A stretch of 64,000 bases of DNA, taken from Salminus brasiliensis. Its lineage: Eukaryota; Chordata; Actinopteri; Characiformes; Bryconidae. A program made the position numbers and the translations under genes. Position 1 is the stretch's first letter, and every line of letters starts with the position of its first letter. The notes below the pieces were generated by a model. That model did no database searches. It saw only the letters and a program-made list of their open reading frames with translations, and was not told the DNA's origin. Of this stretch, positions 1 to 12,800 are shown piece after piece. The stretch is from contig NC_132880.1 of NCBI RefSeq assembly GCF_030463535.1, positions 42,743,842-42,807,841 of the forward strand, read 5' to 3'.

Positions 1-178
1 CCCCGGGCGCTGGAGTTGGCTGCCCACCGCTCTGGGTGTGTGTGTGTACTCACTGCCCCTAACACGTGTGTGTGTGTGTGAGTGTGTGTTCACTACCAGA
101 TGGGTTAAATGCGGAGGACACATTTCGCTGTACAGTCCACACTGTACAGTGACGAATACGTGCACCTTTATCCTTTTT
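1..178 (+). repeat. SINE 3' part, cut by window edge
   Basis: The segment carries a TG-rich stretch, then a conserved tail (ttcactaccagatgggtta, aatgcggaggacacattt, gtgcaccttta). The same tail occurs on the plus strand near 42,110-42,240 and in reverse at 55,717-55,956, where a tRNA-like head is also present. It is therefore the 3' body of a tRNA-derived SINE whose head lies left of the window. Confidence 0.75.
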
Positions 179-184
179 AAAAGT

Positions 185-560
185 GCTTTGCTATAAAACC
201 TCAGCTACTTTGAATAGAATAATAATTCAAAGATACCTCTAAGTTTAGACATTACTAAACACAAGTCAGTAAGGTGACCACTCTGCTATTCGCACAAGTA
301 TTCTCAGAAGAGGAGGGTCTTCAGTCTGCGTTTGAAGACAGCGAGCGACTCTGCTGTTCGGACACTCTGGGGAAAGCTCGTTCCACCACTTTGGTGCCAG
401 GATAGAAAAGAGCCTGGACGCTTCTCTTCCGTGGATTTTGGGGATGGCGGGTCGAGCCGAGCCGTACTTGAAGCTCGAAGGGGTCTTGGTGTGGATCAGC
501 ACACCAATAAGAGACCTTGGGGAAGACTCCTAACTACACTCACATACCTGCCCAACATTA
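185..560. repeat. Interspersed repeat fragment, paired with 32,040-32,400
   Basis: Phrases such as actaaacacaagtcagtaag and gttccaccactttggtgcca recur in diverged form at 32,040-32,400 (actaaatacacaagtcagta, gttccaccacatctgtgcca). This marks a dispersed repeat family inside krit1 intron 2. The two opposed short ORFs here are by-products of the repeat. The class is not determined. Confidence 0.6.
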
Positions 561-622
561 TTTAGAGCCAACGTGAATGGCTCTACATAAGACCTTCAAC
601 AAAAGTCCATAAAAGACCATTA

Positions 623-790
<168 letters not shown>

Positions 791-1170
791 TCAACACCAT
801 GCCTGGAACAAAAAGGTGAAGGTAGTAGCTAGCTAAAAACATCCAATCATTTACACATTTATCACTGTAAGGACTTTTAAGTTGACGTGTATTATTATTA
901 TTAAAGCACTGTAAAAATAAATAAAAGGGTATACAGGGTTATACATCGATAATAAATATGTAATAACATATATTATAAATTTTAAAAGTTTTATCCAACG
1001 AAAGTTACTAAGTTACACAAAAACACGGGTTGGTAAAACTACTTTTAGCACAGTATGATTAATAATACGACAAAAAAAACATTGCAGTCGGTACTGTTGT
1101 GACAGAGCTACGGAAACGCGACACCCACCATCGGCCAACTCCTTGCTAACTGTTTAGCGACGGTGGAGAG

Positions 1171-1309
1171 TCCCGATCCATGGAGTATGGATCCGCTCCG
1201 GGGTTTTGTTCCAACTGCCTGGTCAGCAGTGCTGCAGCGCCGCTGCAGCACTGCTGACCAGGCAGTTGGAACAAAACCCCGGAGCGGATCCATACTCCAT
1301 GGATCAGGA
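1171..1309. repeat. Near-perfect palindrome in krit1 intron 1
   Basis: Positions 1171-1239 are the reverse complement of 1241-1309 with one mismatch, around a single-base centre at 1240. Weaker pairing continues to about 1155-1325. Translation of both strands gives the same peptide, which explains the two mirror-image ORFs here; they are not genes. It could be a foldback MITE, a hairpin-forming regulatory palindrome or an assembly artefact. Confidence 0.9.
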
Positions 1310-1432
1310 GTCTCCACCTCCGCTGCTTACCTACTGGCTAACGTTCTCATAACAAAGCTACGCAAGCTGAATAGAGGTGGTTGTGCGTCTTATTAACAGC
1401 TTATAACACCACACACAGCCACGGCACCGTAC

Positions 1433-1565
1433 CTGGAAGGTCTTTCTCTCGTATTTGGGTATTCCGGACTGAGGAGGGGAGCTAGCTGAGCTCCAGCAGA
1501 TCATCTTCCGCTGGCTGTGAACTCTCAGAGAATGGAGAGAGGGGGAGCGTGTAGTTGTTTCCACA
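1433..1565 (-). other. krit1: krit1 non-coding leader exon 1 (5' UTR)
   Basis: On the minus strand the sequence AAAGACCTTCCAG is followed by a donor GTACGG at 1432-1427, and the next acceptor on this strand is that of the first coding exon at 802. A short GC-richer exon with no long ORF fits a 5' UTR exon. The upstream limit is a guess, because the transcription start is not visible. Confidence 0.55.
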
Positions 1566-1650
1566 CCCGTTTTCAGGTCGATCTCCGCCCCGCCGACTTA
1601 CAATAGGCTGCTGGTCAGAAGCTGAGGGGCGAGTTAGTCAGTAAAAGTCC
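1565..1650 (-). promoter_or_regulatory. Probable krit1 promoter
   Basis: The sequence contains a GC box on the minus strand (GGCGGGGCGGAG, from gatctccgccccgccgac at about 1580-1597) and sits directly upstream of the leader exon. DNA left of it is exonic and DNA right of it is a LINE tail, so promoter space is short. No TATA box is evident. Confidence 0.4.
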
Positions 1651-1714
1651 AGAGGACGCACTAAAGCATCAGGAAAATATTTCTTTTTAACTCACACATA
1701 CACTCACATACAGA

Positions 1715-1751
1715 TAAATATGTACATATATATATATATATATATATGTAC

Positions 1752-1786
<35 letters not shown>

Positions 1787-2115
1787 GACACGCACTATTT
1801 CATCTCTGTATATATATTTGTATATTTGTATTCTGTATTTTTTTTGCTTATATTTCTATATTTTCATATTTTTATATTTTATTCTTTAACTTAAATGTAA
1901 CTTATTCTATTTTTATTTTCTTCATTTTTATTTTATTTATTTATTTTTTCTTTTGCACTTTTGCACTTTACTTCATTAAGTTAAGGTTTAGTTAAGTTTA
2001 AATGTAGATTTTTTATTGTATAGCTTGATGTGGGCAGACTGTCATAAAAGCATTTCACTGCAAGTTATACTGTGTATGACTATGTATGTGACAAATAAAA
2101 AATTTGATTTGGATA
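1715..2115 (+). mobile_element. LINE 3' UTR and tail with TA/CA microsatellite
   Basis: After a (TA)n(CA)n microsatellite at 1729-1787 comes T-rich sequence, then gatgtgggcagactgtcata, aagcatttcactgcaagtta and tgtgacaaataaa with an atttgatttg tail. A second copy of the last 60 bp is at 2562-2625. This is the usual 3' end of a fish non-LTR retrotransposon. No reverse transcriptase ORF is present. Confidence 0.6.
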
Positions 2116-2825
2116 CAAGTTATTAAATAATATTTAGGGACATAAACCAGTCCTTTAATTTAATAAATTGTTCCCAAATTGTTCCATTAAACCGAGGCAA
2201 TGGTTTATTACATGAAGTCATTGATTAATTAAAGCATGGAAATTATTTATTACATTTACTACAAAAATAAATACATTGAGGAAATTATTAAAGCAAAGAT
2301 ATTATTTATTAAATTGAGAGAAGGATTTTTAAATCAAGGGAAAAATTTATTAAATTGAAGTAGATTTTTTTTATCTAAAAATATTTATTAAACTAAGGAA
2401 AATATTAAATTAAAGCAACAATTTTTTAACTATGGGAAAGATTTATTAAATTGAATAAAGTACTAAATCGAGGTTATTATTTATTAAATTGAGGAAACGA
2501 ATTTTAAATCAAGGGAACAATTTATTACATTGAGAAAACGATTTTAAAAAAGTAAAAAAAAGCATTTCACTGCAAGTTATACTGTGTATTACTATGTATG
2601 TGACAAATAAAATTTGATTTGATTTATTAAATTGAAGTAGATTTTTTTATCTAGAAAATATTTATTAAACTGAGTAAAATATAAAATTAAAGCAACATTT
2701 TTTAAACTATGGGAAATATTTATTAAATCGAGGAAAGTATTAAATTGAGGATATTATTAAATTTATTAAAAACAATTTTTAAATCTGAGGGAACGATTTA
2801 TTAAATTGAAGTGGCGATTTAAAAA

Positions 2826-2894
<69 letters not shown>

Positions 2895-3155
2895 TGAAAT
2901 GAAGGATATACTTTATTAAATTGAGAAAACTTTTAAATTTTTAAATAAAGGGAACAATTTATTACATTGAGGAAACAATTTATTAAATTGAAGTAGAATT
3001 TTTTTTATCTAGAAAATATTTATTAAACTGAAGAAAATATTAAATGAAAGCAACATTTTTTAAACTATGGGAAAGATTGATTAAATCGAGGATATTTATA
3101 AAATGTATTAAAAACAATTTTTAAATCTGAGGGATCAATTTATTACATTGAGCCC
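2116..3155. repeat. AT-rich degenerate tandem block with higher-order repeats
   Basis: The block is built from variants of tttattaaattgagg. A longer unit of about 110 bp (attgaagtagattttttt ... aaagcaac ... aaactatgggaaa) recurs at about 2352, 2629 and 2984. It includes a (TA)n(GA)n microsatellite at 2828-2887. It contains no plausible ORF. Confidence 0.75.
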
Positions 3156-5537
3156 ACCTTTCAAGCCCTTCTTTCAGTTTAGAACATGTAAAGTATAAAT
3201 ATATACTAAAACCCACTGGTTACAGTGAACATAAAACCTACAGAGCCTACAGGGGTATGTCATAGTTTGGCCTCTCCACTCAAAACGTCAGATGAGTTAG
3301 GAGAGTAAAGCGAGCAGAAGATGAACTGACCTTCAAAAGGCACAAAGTTCAAGATGAAACCTCTGCAAGCAAGGTGGCTCCTCAAACCTTTCCCCAACAG
3401 TCAGCAGCTGCCCGGCTCTCTGACTATTAAAGCAATCGTCAAAAGTTTATGCATCAAGGCCTGCTGTGTAGGCTTAAGACAGCCAAATATCCCAGAATGC
3501 TTTACGCACTGAGCTGCTGTTCCAAATGCTAAATTACTGTACAGCATCCTCCCATCCTCGAGAGTCGAACTTGCCAAGTCAGCACTACCAACTACAACAG
3601 TCCGAGCTTGGCGTACTTTGTTTGAGAATCCCCCCGGTCACTAACATGACCTTCATGAAAGATTCCTCAGAAGAAAACCTTTCCAGGACGGTTACCACAA
3701 AATCCAGAGTCAGCCGTTATATTCGCTAAATATTTGGGAAAAGCAAAAAGGGGCAGAATTTCATTAGAACACCACCTCTCCAACTGTTAAGCACATGTTT
3801 TGGGCTTGTGCTGCAGCCAGTGGCACAGGGAACATTTCAAAGGGAGAGGGATTCGATTAAGTACCAGAAACATCTGGAAGCAAACAAACATCCCTACATC
3901 TACAAATAAAAGCTGAAACCGGAAAGAGGACTCCTACAGTAGGATAATGAGGACATGTGGACTGCCAGAAAGTACAGTAATATCACAAATATGGGGCTCC
4001 GCTGTGTTACGCAGGTCTCGTGAACATGACCCTAACCCTTCTCCCAAGTTAAATAGTGCAGTTAGCCGCGTGCAGAGCTCAGAGTAGCAACAACAGCACT
4101 GCTCTTCTCTCCATTACAGTCAGTAGAGCAGCAACAGGATTTTAAAGCGATTATTTTAAGGTAAAAATACCAATATTATAACCTGGCCTTTCTGTTAAGT
4201 GTTGAGAGTAGTTTACTTCTGGAAGTAAACCCTCAGTATTTATGAAGACATCTCAATTTAGATGTTCAAGCTTTCTTGACAATCAAGGCAGGAATTCTGC
4301 AAGGGTCAACATTAGTTGTCTTCCATGGTCTCCCAGAGCTCGTCCCACATATACATATATACTTTATATATACACATATACATATACATTATATAAATAA
4401 ATATATAAATATTCCCACTTTAAGCATATTTGCTATATTTGCATTAAACCCACTGAATTTAAACCAAGTCTACACTTCATTAACATTAATGGCCTCATTG
4501 GTTTCAAATCCATCAAGTTATGAGTACAGAAATTGACCAAAGTTACCCAATTAAATATGAAAAACCACCACTCAAACTAAATATATAAAAGTACCTGATG
4601 GTATTCTACACTTTGAGACAAGACGGACAAGAGCAGACATGCAAACAACCTTCCTCTTCGTTAAAATGATATTTTAACATGAAACACTACTTAATTGTGA
4701 ATAATGCGCAGCTGCCCGTTTCACATAAGAGAAGGAACACATTGGTCTATTTCATAATTTTATTGATGGCAATTACCCATGGTTTTATTTATCACTCGTC
4801 CAGTAATAATTATCATGGCTTTAAAATTAAAGTAGACGTCCTTATTATCCAAAGTCACCCTAGTCCATTTAAACAAGCAATAGAAAAATATATACTTAAT
4901 ACTTTTTACAACACTGCTTTTGGTCCAAACAAAAGTGGATCAGAAATGCCAATATACCTTTAGTCTTCAAAGGATCCCCAATTTGCATTTAAGGTTCATT
5001 TTTAAATGGATTTGGGCAACTTTGAATTAAGGGCTTTACATAATAAATTCTAAAAGACAAATTCTGAACGAAAAAGAAAAAAGTTGGTTTAACACACAAA
5101 ACCTTCACAGATTAAAAAAAGTTACTATTTACAATTTTAATAATATTCAAAGGCCAATTCAGAGTGTGTGAGAATGAGAGAAAGGTAGGTCGAGAGCGCA
5201 AGAGAGAGAGACAGAACATAAGACTGGGAAAGGTCAGAATAAAGGAGAGGAGATCAGGGACAGAGAGAGGGTACTAAAAGGGCTTAGAAGTTGAAGGAAA
5301 TGTAGATTTACAAAGGACCTCTGCAGAAGAGCTCCAGGGTTACTTTCTGTTTCACCCATCAGTCTCCACAGTGCACGGGTGTGGCCCACACCACCCTGCC
5401 CTTTCCTTAAACACATTCATTTGCCTCTCATGTCAAGACATCAACCAGCACAGTTTAGCATGTACAAAGAAACCACATACACACAATCTGTGCACAAAAA
5501 GAAAAAAACAAAACAAAAAAAACCCCCAAAAACAAAG

Positions 5538-5581
<44 letters not shown>

Positions 5582-5766
5582 ACACATCTGAACGCTTCAG
5601 CTTTATAGAAACACTCGCCTCAGAACATACAGCAACGAGTCCTCTTTAACCCGATCACCCCAGGCAAACCTACCGTCAACTCCCTAAAGTTTTTGCATGT
5701 TTTTCCTTTACAAAAAGTCATGCGCAAATCCTGCCAAGAATGCAGATGTTGAAAATATATATATAT

Positions 5767-5806
<40 letters not shown>

Positions 5807-6030
5807 ACCTTTCCTGTTGAAGGTAAGGTTTTTGCTTGATTGTATTATTTTGCATTTTTGAGTCTTGGTTAGATTTTGTCAGTGAACCGGGACTCCAGTC
5901 TACTACGGACCCTCAACTGCAAATGAAACCTCCTGCAAAACTGAGCCATCAGAGTGCCATGCTCACAATACTAAGTACTTCAGTGTTTGTTCAGAGATGA
6001 GACGAGACAGCTTGACAGTAATTTCCAGCT
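3156..6030. other. krit1-nup153 intergenic DNA and nup153 3' UTR
   Basis: No supportable gene is seen. A Tc1-like remnant lies at about 3790-3910 (gggcttgtgctgcagccagt, ggcacagggaacattt). Minus-strand AATAAA candidates occur near 4757 and 4786, so the nup153 3' UTR may extend to about 4.75 kb. A poly-A run on the plus strand at 5529-5580 and a TA/CA microsatellite at 5755-5810 fall inside that putative UTR. The UTR extent is inference. Confidence 0.45.
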
Positions 6031-6859
6031 TTACTTCCTACGTCGGACGGCGGTTTTAATCTTGCGGCCAGCGATGGCGTGCGGTCCAGAGGGGGTCACA
6101 TTTTGAGCATTCTTTGTTGACCTGGGAAGAAAGAAACACTACATCAGTCGATATGCTCGAACTGGGAAAATCTCACTTTTTTTTAAAAGTATACCCGCAA
6201 GAGCACCAGGTGGTGCTGTTTATTACCCAATATTAAAGGATGGGGGCTGCGAAAAGCTGAAGCCTCCACCAGTTGCGACGGGCTGGGCAGACATGGCTGG
6301 TGAGGGTGCAGAATTGGCTGCATTCCCTGACCCTCCTCCAAAAGTAAACACAGCACTGTTCCTGTTAGGTGTCCCAAAAGCGCTGGCTCCTCCAAACTGA
6401 AATCCTCCTAGACAACAACAATGGAGAGATGATAGATGACAAGTATTTTATTCAAGCGTCCTGATTGTGGGTTTTGTTTGATAATGTTCTGCCTATTCAA
6501 AGTGTTACTCAACTTCTAGCTTTTATACATCTTTTAAAAGCATTGTGTATTTGAGTCATTTAAAGCTATATTTCTGAGCTTATGCTTGCCTTTCTAGCAC
6601 AGCGGTTTCTCAATGATACAATCAGTTTTACCAGCCTGAGTGCACGCTCAATGTATTAAAACATAATCCTATAAAATAGTCATATGAAAAGGGCCATCTA
6701 CAACAAGAAATGTCCCGACCACCACATTATATAAATTGTTCACTAAAAATGAAATAGTAGCTCATTGCACCTAAACTATGTGGCCGTATTATTTATACAA
6801 ACACAAGAGCAGATCTGAAACAGTATTTATGTACTAGGATCGGATTGGGAAGACCTTTC

Positions 6860-6897
<38 letters not shown>

Positions 6898-9800
6898 GTG
6901 TTTACATAGTACTTAGCTCCATGATTAGTGATGAAGTTATAACAGTTTCTTTACCTTGGCCAGCAGAGGGAGCAGAGGATCCAAAAACAGGAGTAGAGTT
7001 AGGCTGTTGCCCAAAGACAGGAGCAGCATTGGGCTTGGCTCCAAACGCAGGAGCTGCAGAGGGTGTTGCTGAGAATGAAGGAGCAGGTGACCCAAATGCT
7101 GGAGCAGTGGCCTGGGACGAGCCTTGTCCAAAAGCAGGGGCCTGACCAGATCCAAAGCCAGGGGATGAAGTGGCAGAGGTGAACACAAATGGAGAGGGTG
7201 TAGCTGAGGGTGCAGGAGCTGAAGGGAGAAGGAAACAGGTGAATTTCACATTGGAAATAAAAATGAGTAATAAAAATGCAGCACTGACCTCGTAAATCTT
7301 TAGTTTGCCTAATACCATGCCTGCATACATTTGGCAATAAAAAGTACAGCACAAAACTAACCTGCAGATGCTGGTGTAGCAGTCGCTCCCGCACCAAAAG
7401 CAAAGGCGGTCGAGTTGGCAGTCGAGCCAAAGAGGAAGGGCTGCGCTGGGGCAGGAGCAGGAGCAGCAGCAGGAGCAGGGGCTGCAGAGGCCGGCTGGCT
7501 GTCCTGTTGCTGTCCAAACATGAAGGTCTTGGCAGGAGGAGCCTCAGAAGAGGAGTTCTGCCCAAAGATAAACGTGCTCGATGGCGCAGGGGTGGGTGCC
7601 TGGGTTGAGCTACTCTGCGCCCCAAAGAGGCTCGGCGCAGGGCTGGAGGAAGCTGGGGTGCTGGTCGAATTGCCCATGAAGCCAAAAGCAGGCTTTGGCG
7701 CAGCGGTATCTGAATAAAAGAAATAGAGCCAGTGATAAACAATTCAAACAATAACCACTTGGGGAAGGGTGGTGGTGGAAGTTCACTCACCTGTTGCATT
7801 TTGCCCAAATCCAAAGGCCGGTTTAGTGGCTTCTGCTGGCTCAGCAGGTTTTCCAAAAGTAAATGCAGGCTTGGGGAGTTCTTTTGGGGGCTCCGGTTTG
7901 CCAAAAGAAAAGCCTAAAGACGGTGCCGGTTTGTCAGCCTCCTTTGAGGTGTTAAACATGAATCCAGTTGAGGGCAGTGCAGGATCTTTCTTCTCCTCTG
8001 GTTTACCAAAGGCGAACGTGGAGGTTGCCAATGCAGGCTCTTTTGCAGCCGGTTCACCAAACGACGGTGCAGCGGCTTTGGGTTCAGCCACTGGTGCCTT
8101 TCCGAATACAGAGATGGTGTTGGTAACTACTGTGGAGGATGCAGAAACCCCTGTTGAAGGGGGATCATCTTTCTCAATCTTGGCTTTGGCTGGTGAGCAA
8201 TCAAAGTCCACATTTACTGTGTAGGCCATTTTTGGTTTTGACTGTTCAACAGAAAAACCTCCAGACACATTTGTTGTAGATGTGCTAGCAGCTCCAGAGC
8301 CAAAAGTGACTCCACTGCTTCCACCAAACTTAAAACCAGCACTAGAATTCGTTGAGTCATTCTTTTTTTCTGCATTTGTTGATGCAGGTGCCGTTCCAAA
8401 TTTGAAGCCGTCGGAGGACCCGCCAAATTTGAATCCCTCTGAAGAACTTGTGCTCGTGGAGGTGGACTCTGCTAAGGCGCCACCAAATTTGAAACCTCCA
8501 CCATTATCCACAGAAGAGGCTCCAAATTTGAAGCCTCCAGAGCTTGAGGTGGAGTCTGATGAGGTATTGCCCATTTTAAATTCCACAGAATTGGAGGAGT
8601 TTGAAAAAGTGCCACCAAATTTCAGTTCGCTAGACGTCGTTGAAGAGCCTGTACCAAATTTGAATGTAGATGAACTTGACTCTGTAGTAGACGACTGAGT
8701 GCCAAAAGAGGACACAAAACCTGAAATACAGCAAGATAAATAAGTAATTAATCTCCAATTGTCCTAAACAAATACCAAAAGACTGAATAGAGTTTTGGTG
8801 TGCAGAATGAAGGACAACGCATGTAAATAATTGGTCACTACCTTTGGATTCCACTTTTGCACCTGGTTTAGGTGACTGGCAGGCCACACATTGCTTGTCG
8901 TCAGCCTTGTTCTGAACACAGCAAACATCACACTCCCAGCTGCCCTCAGGTTTCTTAAACTTGTCTCCAAATCCTAACAGGGGAGCAATACTTGCTGTTT
9001 TGGGTGCAGGAGCCAGGGAAGAAGGTGCTGAAGTTGCAGACCCTGTTTATTTTAACACAAGACAGTTAGATAATGCAGATTTGCATGAGCACAAATTAGT
9101 TTAACCTCTTTGCAGCATTATGTTTACAATGATTTTCCAAGCAATTTAAAAATACAAATAACATCCTTTTTTATGCAACAATCTTGGAAAGTACAGGGTT
9201 TAAACAAAACAAGCCACACCGAACATTATGGCAAATGATCATTTGAAATATGCAGCACCTAAAAGAAGGGGGGAGAGCAGTTAAGTGTCTAGTATTCTTT
9301 ACTACAAAGTAATCATATCGTACAGACTCACCTGGTTTAGCACTCTGACAAGCTACACATTTAATGTCCTGTGCTTTGTTCTGAACCATGCAGACATCAC
9401 AGTCCCAGGACCCCTCTGGCTTCTTAAACTTGTCTCCAAAGCCCAGGAGTCCAGAAGTGTTAGAGGTGGAAGTGGTGGTTGTGGCACAAGAAGGTGGAGC
9501 ACAGACGGTGGAGGATGCCTCGGAGGCAGGGGGCAGGGTCAGGGTAGGTTTTACTCCTGTCCCTGGTTTTGCCGTGTCGCACGCTATACACTTAACTACC
9601 TCAGGTTTGTTCCTCACCAGGCAAGTGTCACATTCCCAGGTTCCAGGTGGAGGCGCAAACAAAGTATTAAGACTAGGAGCAGAAGCTTTTGCAGATTTAC
9701 TGTCCAATTTGGAGGAAGAGTCAGTGCTGGGCTCACAATTCCATGTTCCCAGTGTAGGTTTAAACTTGCCCCCAAATCCAGTTGAGGACGAGGACTCACT

Positions 9801-12800
9801 GGCAGCCCGCAACTCTGTGTCTGGGACGGTCTGGGCAGGAGATGCAAACCCTGCAAACAAAAGACATAATGCAAATGTTAGCACTTAAATAATACAGTGA
9901 AATACCACAAACCAGCACAGCAAGCCAAGTACATTTCAAGGCTGTCAAGTCAAGATAAGAATTCTTTATTAGTCCCACAGTGGGGACATTCTCAAAAATT
10001 CTTAATTTGAGGGGAGAAAAGGATCACCTGGTCCTTTGAGGATATCTAGAACACTGCCCTGCTTCAAGACTTTAGCAGGTTTGAAGGGCCCCTCGAACTC
10101 TTCCTTGCTTTCGCTGGCAGCCGTTTTTACTATAAAATACATAAAGTACAAAAGTTGAAAAGTTGTTTAAAATGCTGTCAGAAAATATAAATACAGACCA
10201 TGCAACAATGTATTTACCTGCAACTGCTGCTGGTGCCAGTTTCCCATTTGAAGCAGAAGGTGTAGTTTTCATGGTGGGTGCACTGAATGTAAATCCCGAC
10301 TGCAGAAAAGAAGAGGCATTACTGACTGGTTGTTTCACAGAGAGGGAGGGAAAGGGAAGGAAGGAAAGAAGGGGAAAAAGAACTGATAAGGCATACTTAC
10401 AGATGGAGAAAAAGATGGTGGGCTTGCAGCTGTTGCCTTGACGATAGGTGTGGAAAAAGTAAATGGGACATCAGGGGCAGTGGACAATGTAGATACCTCC
10501 TGTACAAAAAAAACAAAACCTATGCATGTTATTCTGCCAATACCACAATAAATGGGCAGTTTTGCATTTGACTCTTACTCTACTAGATACAAGTAGAAAA
10601 CTGACTTAAGAGGTAGACATAAATAGATATCTTAGTACTGTGAACATTGAAAATAAAGCCACAACCAGGACCCCCCCCAAAAAAATCTCAATATTGCCCA
10701 AATATATCTACCAGAGTTATTGCAAAGTAATCTACCATACAACAAAACAATACAATTTTCCATATGAGTGAAAACACAAACTCCACTATTATTCAGAACT
10801 CTTCTTATGCATGAAATTAAGGATGATGCATTAAGTACTGGGTCATTACATCAACATTGCATACCTTGCGGACTTCAGGTACTTTGGGAACAAAAGACAA
10901 TGGTTTAGGGTTGGATTTGAGAGTTGCGGTGGGGGGAGGGGAGGAGAAGCTGAAGCTAGGTAGAGTAGAGTTTCTCATAGGTAGAGAGATTGCAGGCAGG
11001 TCTGGCGTTTCAGGAATCTGATCAGAGAAAACAGTAAAACACTTTCAGTAACAGTCAAACTTTGTTTTAATGAACATAAAATGACTACCAATAGTCTCAC
11101 AAACCTCATCATCAGCCTTTTTGGACGAAGGTCTGATACTCCTCTCCCTCTTCATCTTGCCTCCTCCAGTGCCTGTGTTGCTAGTAGCAGGTGTGCTGGA
11201 CATTGGGTATGACAGGCTGCTTGTGCTGGGTGAAAAAGAAAGGGATTTTTCTAATTTGCTTTTATAATTCAAATTAAGCAGAAAACACAACAAATGGTTT
11301 CTTTTGCTGATCTCAATGTGACCGGCTACAGTTTGCATCCGCAACTCCAGATTTACACTACCAAGTGATTACATGAAGTGCTACACAATTTATATTTAAA
11401 TAAATAAATAAAGCCACAAATGAGAAAGTGAAAGAAGGGTCTCACCTTGCTGTAGGTGCCGATATGGCATCTGGTTTTTGTGGGGACCTTCTAACAGGCT
11501 AAAAGGAACGGTGGGGGGGGGGGGTGTTGATTAGTGAAGAGTCAACAATTTAAGCTTCAGAAACATTTTTTTGGTTGCTGTAAAATCTTAATTTAAGCGG
11601 CTCATATGTAATCTGTAATTCTGAGAGCAGTACAGAACACAGCAGTATCTACTGACAAACAAACTTGAGTACATCTGTATGCAAGTCAAGGAACCAATAA
11701 GACGATTACTGCATCAACGATGCTGCACCAAGACACCTGTTGGGTTTATTTGCAAATGCTAAACCATAATGTGCACTGTGGACAACCAGCGCTCAGTTAC
11801 GGACAACGTAACATTGCCCAAAACACCCAAAGTTTCCAAACAATCAGCATAGTTAACAGTCCACACATGGTCATACTGATGAAGCAATGGTATGAGATTC
11901 AGTGTATGATCACTGTCAAAGAACCACCCCTTTACAGTATCGCTGTACATGGTATTTCTAAATTTCTCCACTTTGTGGTAATATGCACAAACACTTAAAG
12001 GAAGGAAGGACAACAGGAGTTTCTTCGGGTTGAACAAAAGCTTTACGATCCTCAAAACTTCTAAATGTATTAATTTTAAATAGCTGCATTTGAGGGTCAA
12101 GCTCCTTCTCCAGCTATTGAATATTTGATGGATTTACCTGCTGATTATTTCCTACACTAATCAACTCCTTAAACTTAAAAATGGTTTATTTTTTGTACCA
12201 GCAATCAAAAATGTACAAGGTACAATAATCCTTGATTGTAATACCCTAGTTTACCGCTGCTACCCTATTTATGAGGTTTCATCCAAAGTGCTACACATGG
12301 GACTCCATCTTATTTATGCATGCATTTCTCTGCTCAGTAGTAGTGTTTTTACATGGGTCACTTTTAACAGTCCGAACCTACAGCGAAACCAGCTGCCACT
12401 GACTTCAGTGCTCGGCCTTTAAAGCAGAAGAGCACCTGAACGAGAACTCATTTTCTTTATAGTTTTCCTCACAACTGATGAGATTAAGACCACTTTCTGT
12501 TTTCACTACAGCTCCCTTAGGATCCCAACTGGGGAGCACTTAATTATGGGCAGCGCCCTACAGCCCAAACATTCTCCAGGAGCACTGAAACTATTTAAAA
12601 CCATTGTGGCTACATGGCCTGATGTTTGCACTACATTGTCACCGCTTTATAAAAGCAGTAGCCACTTTAGGGGCACTACTGTGGGTGCATCACAACCAAC
12701 GGCTGCTTGCTTGTGTGAACACAGTAAATATTCACCCAGCACTCAGAATTTTAGAAATCACAATTTGCCCAAGGGAATACAATTCACTGTCCTCAGAGAT

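Noticed and set aside
1108-1396. Two ORFs on opposite strands with the same peptide (SMDPLRGFVPTAWSAVLQRR)
   Set aside because: They are the two strands of the palindrome at 1171-1309, not genes.
6921-8698. Long plus-strand ORFs (6921-7145, 7415-7717, 7769-8224, 8282-8698)
   Set aside because: They are antisense shadows of the Ser/Pro/Gly-rich FG-repeat exons of nup153. The minus-strand frames splice correctly and match the family.
9285-9888. Two 166-aa plus-strand ORFs
   Set aside because: They are antisense to the nup153 zinc-finger exon and show no domain.
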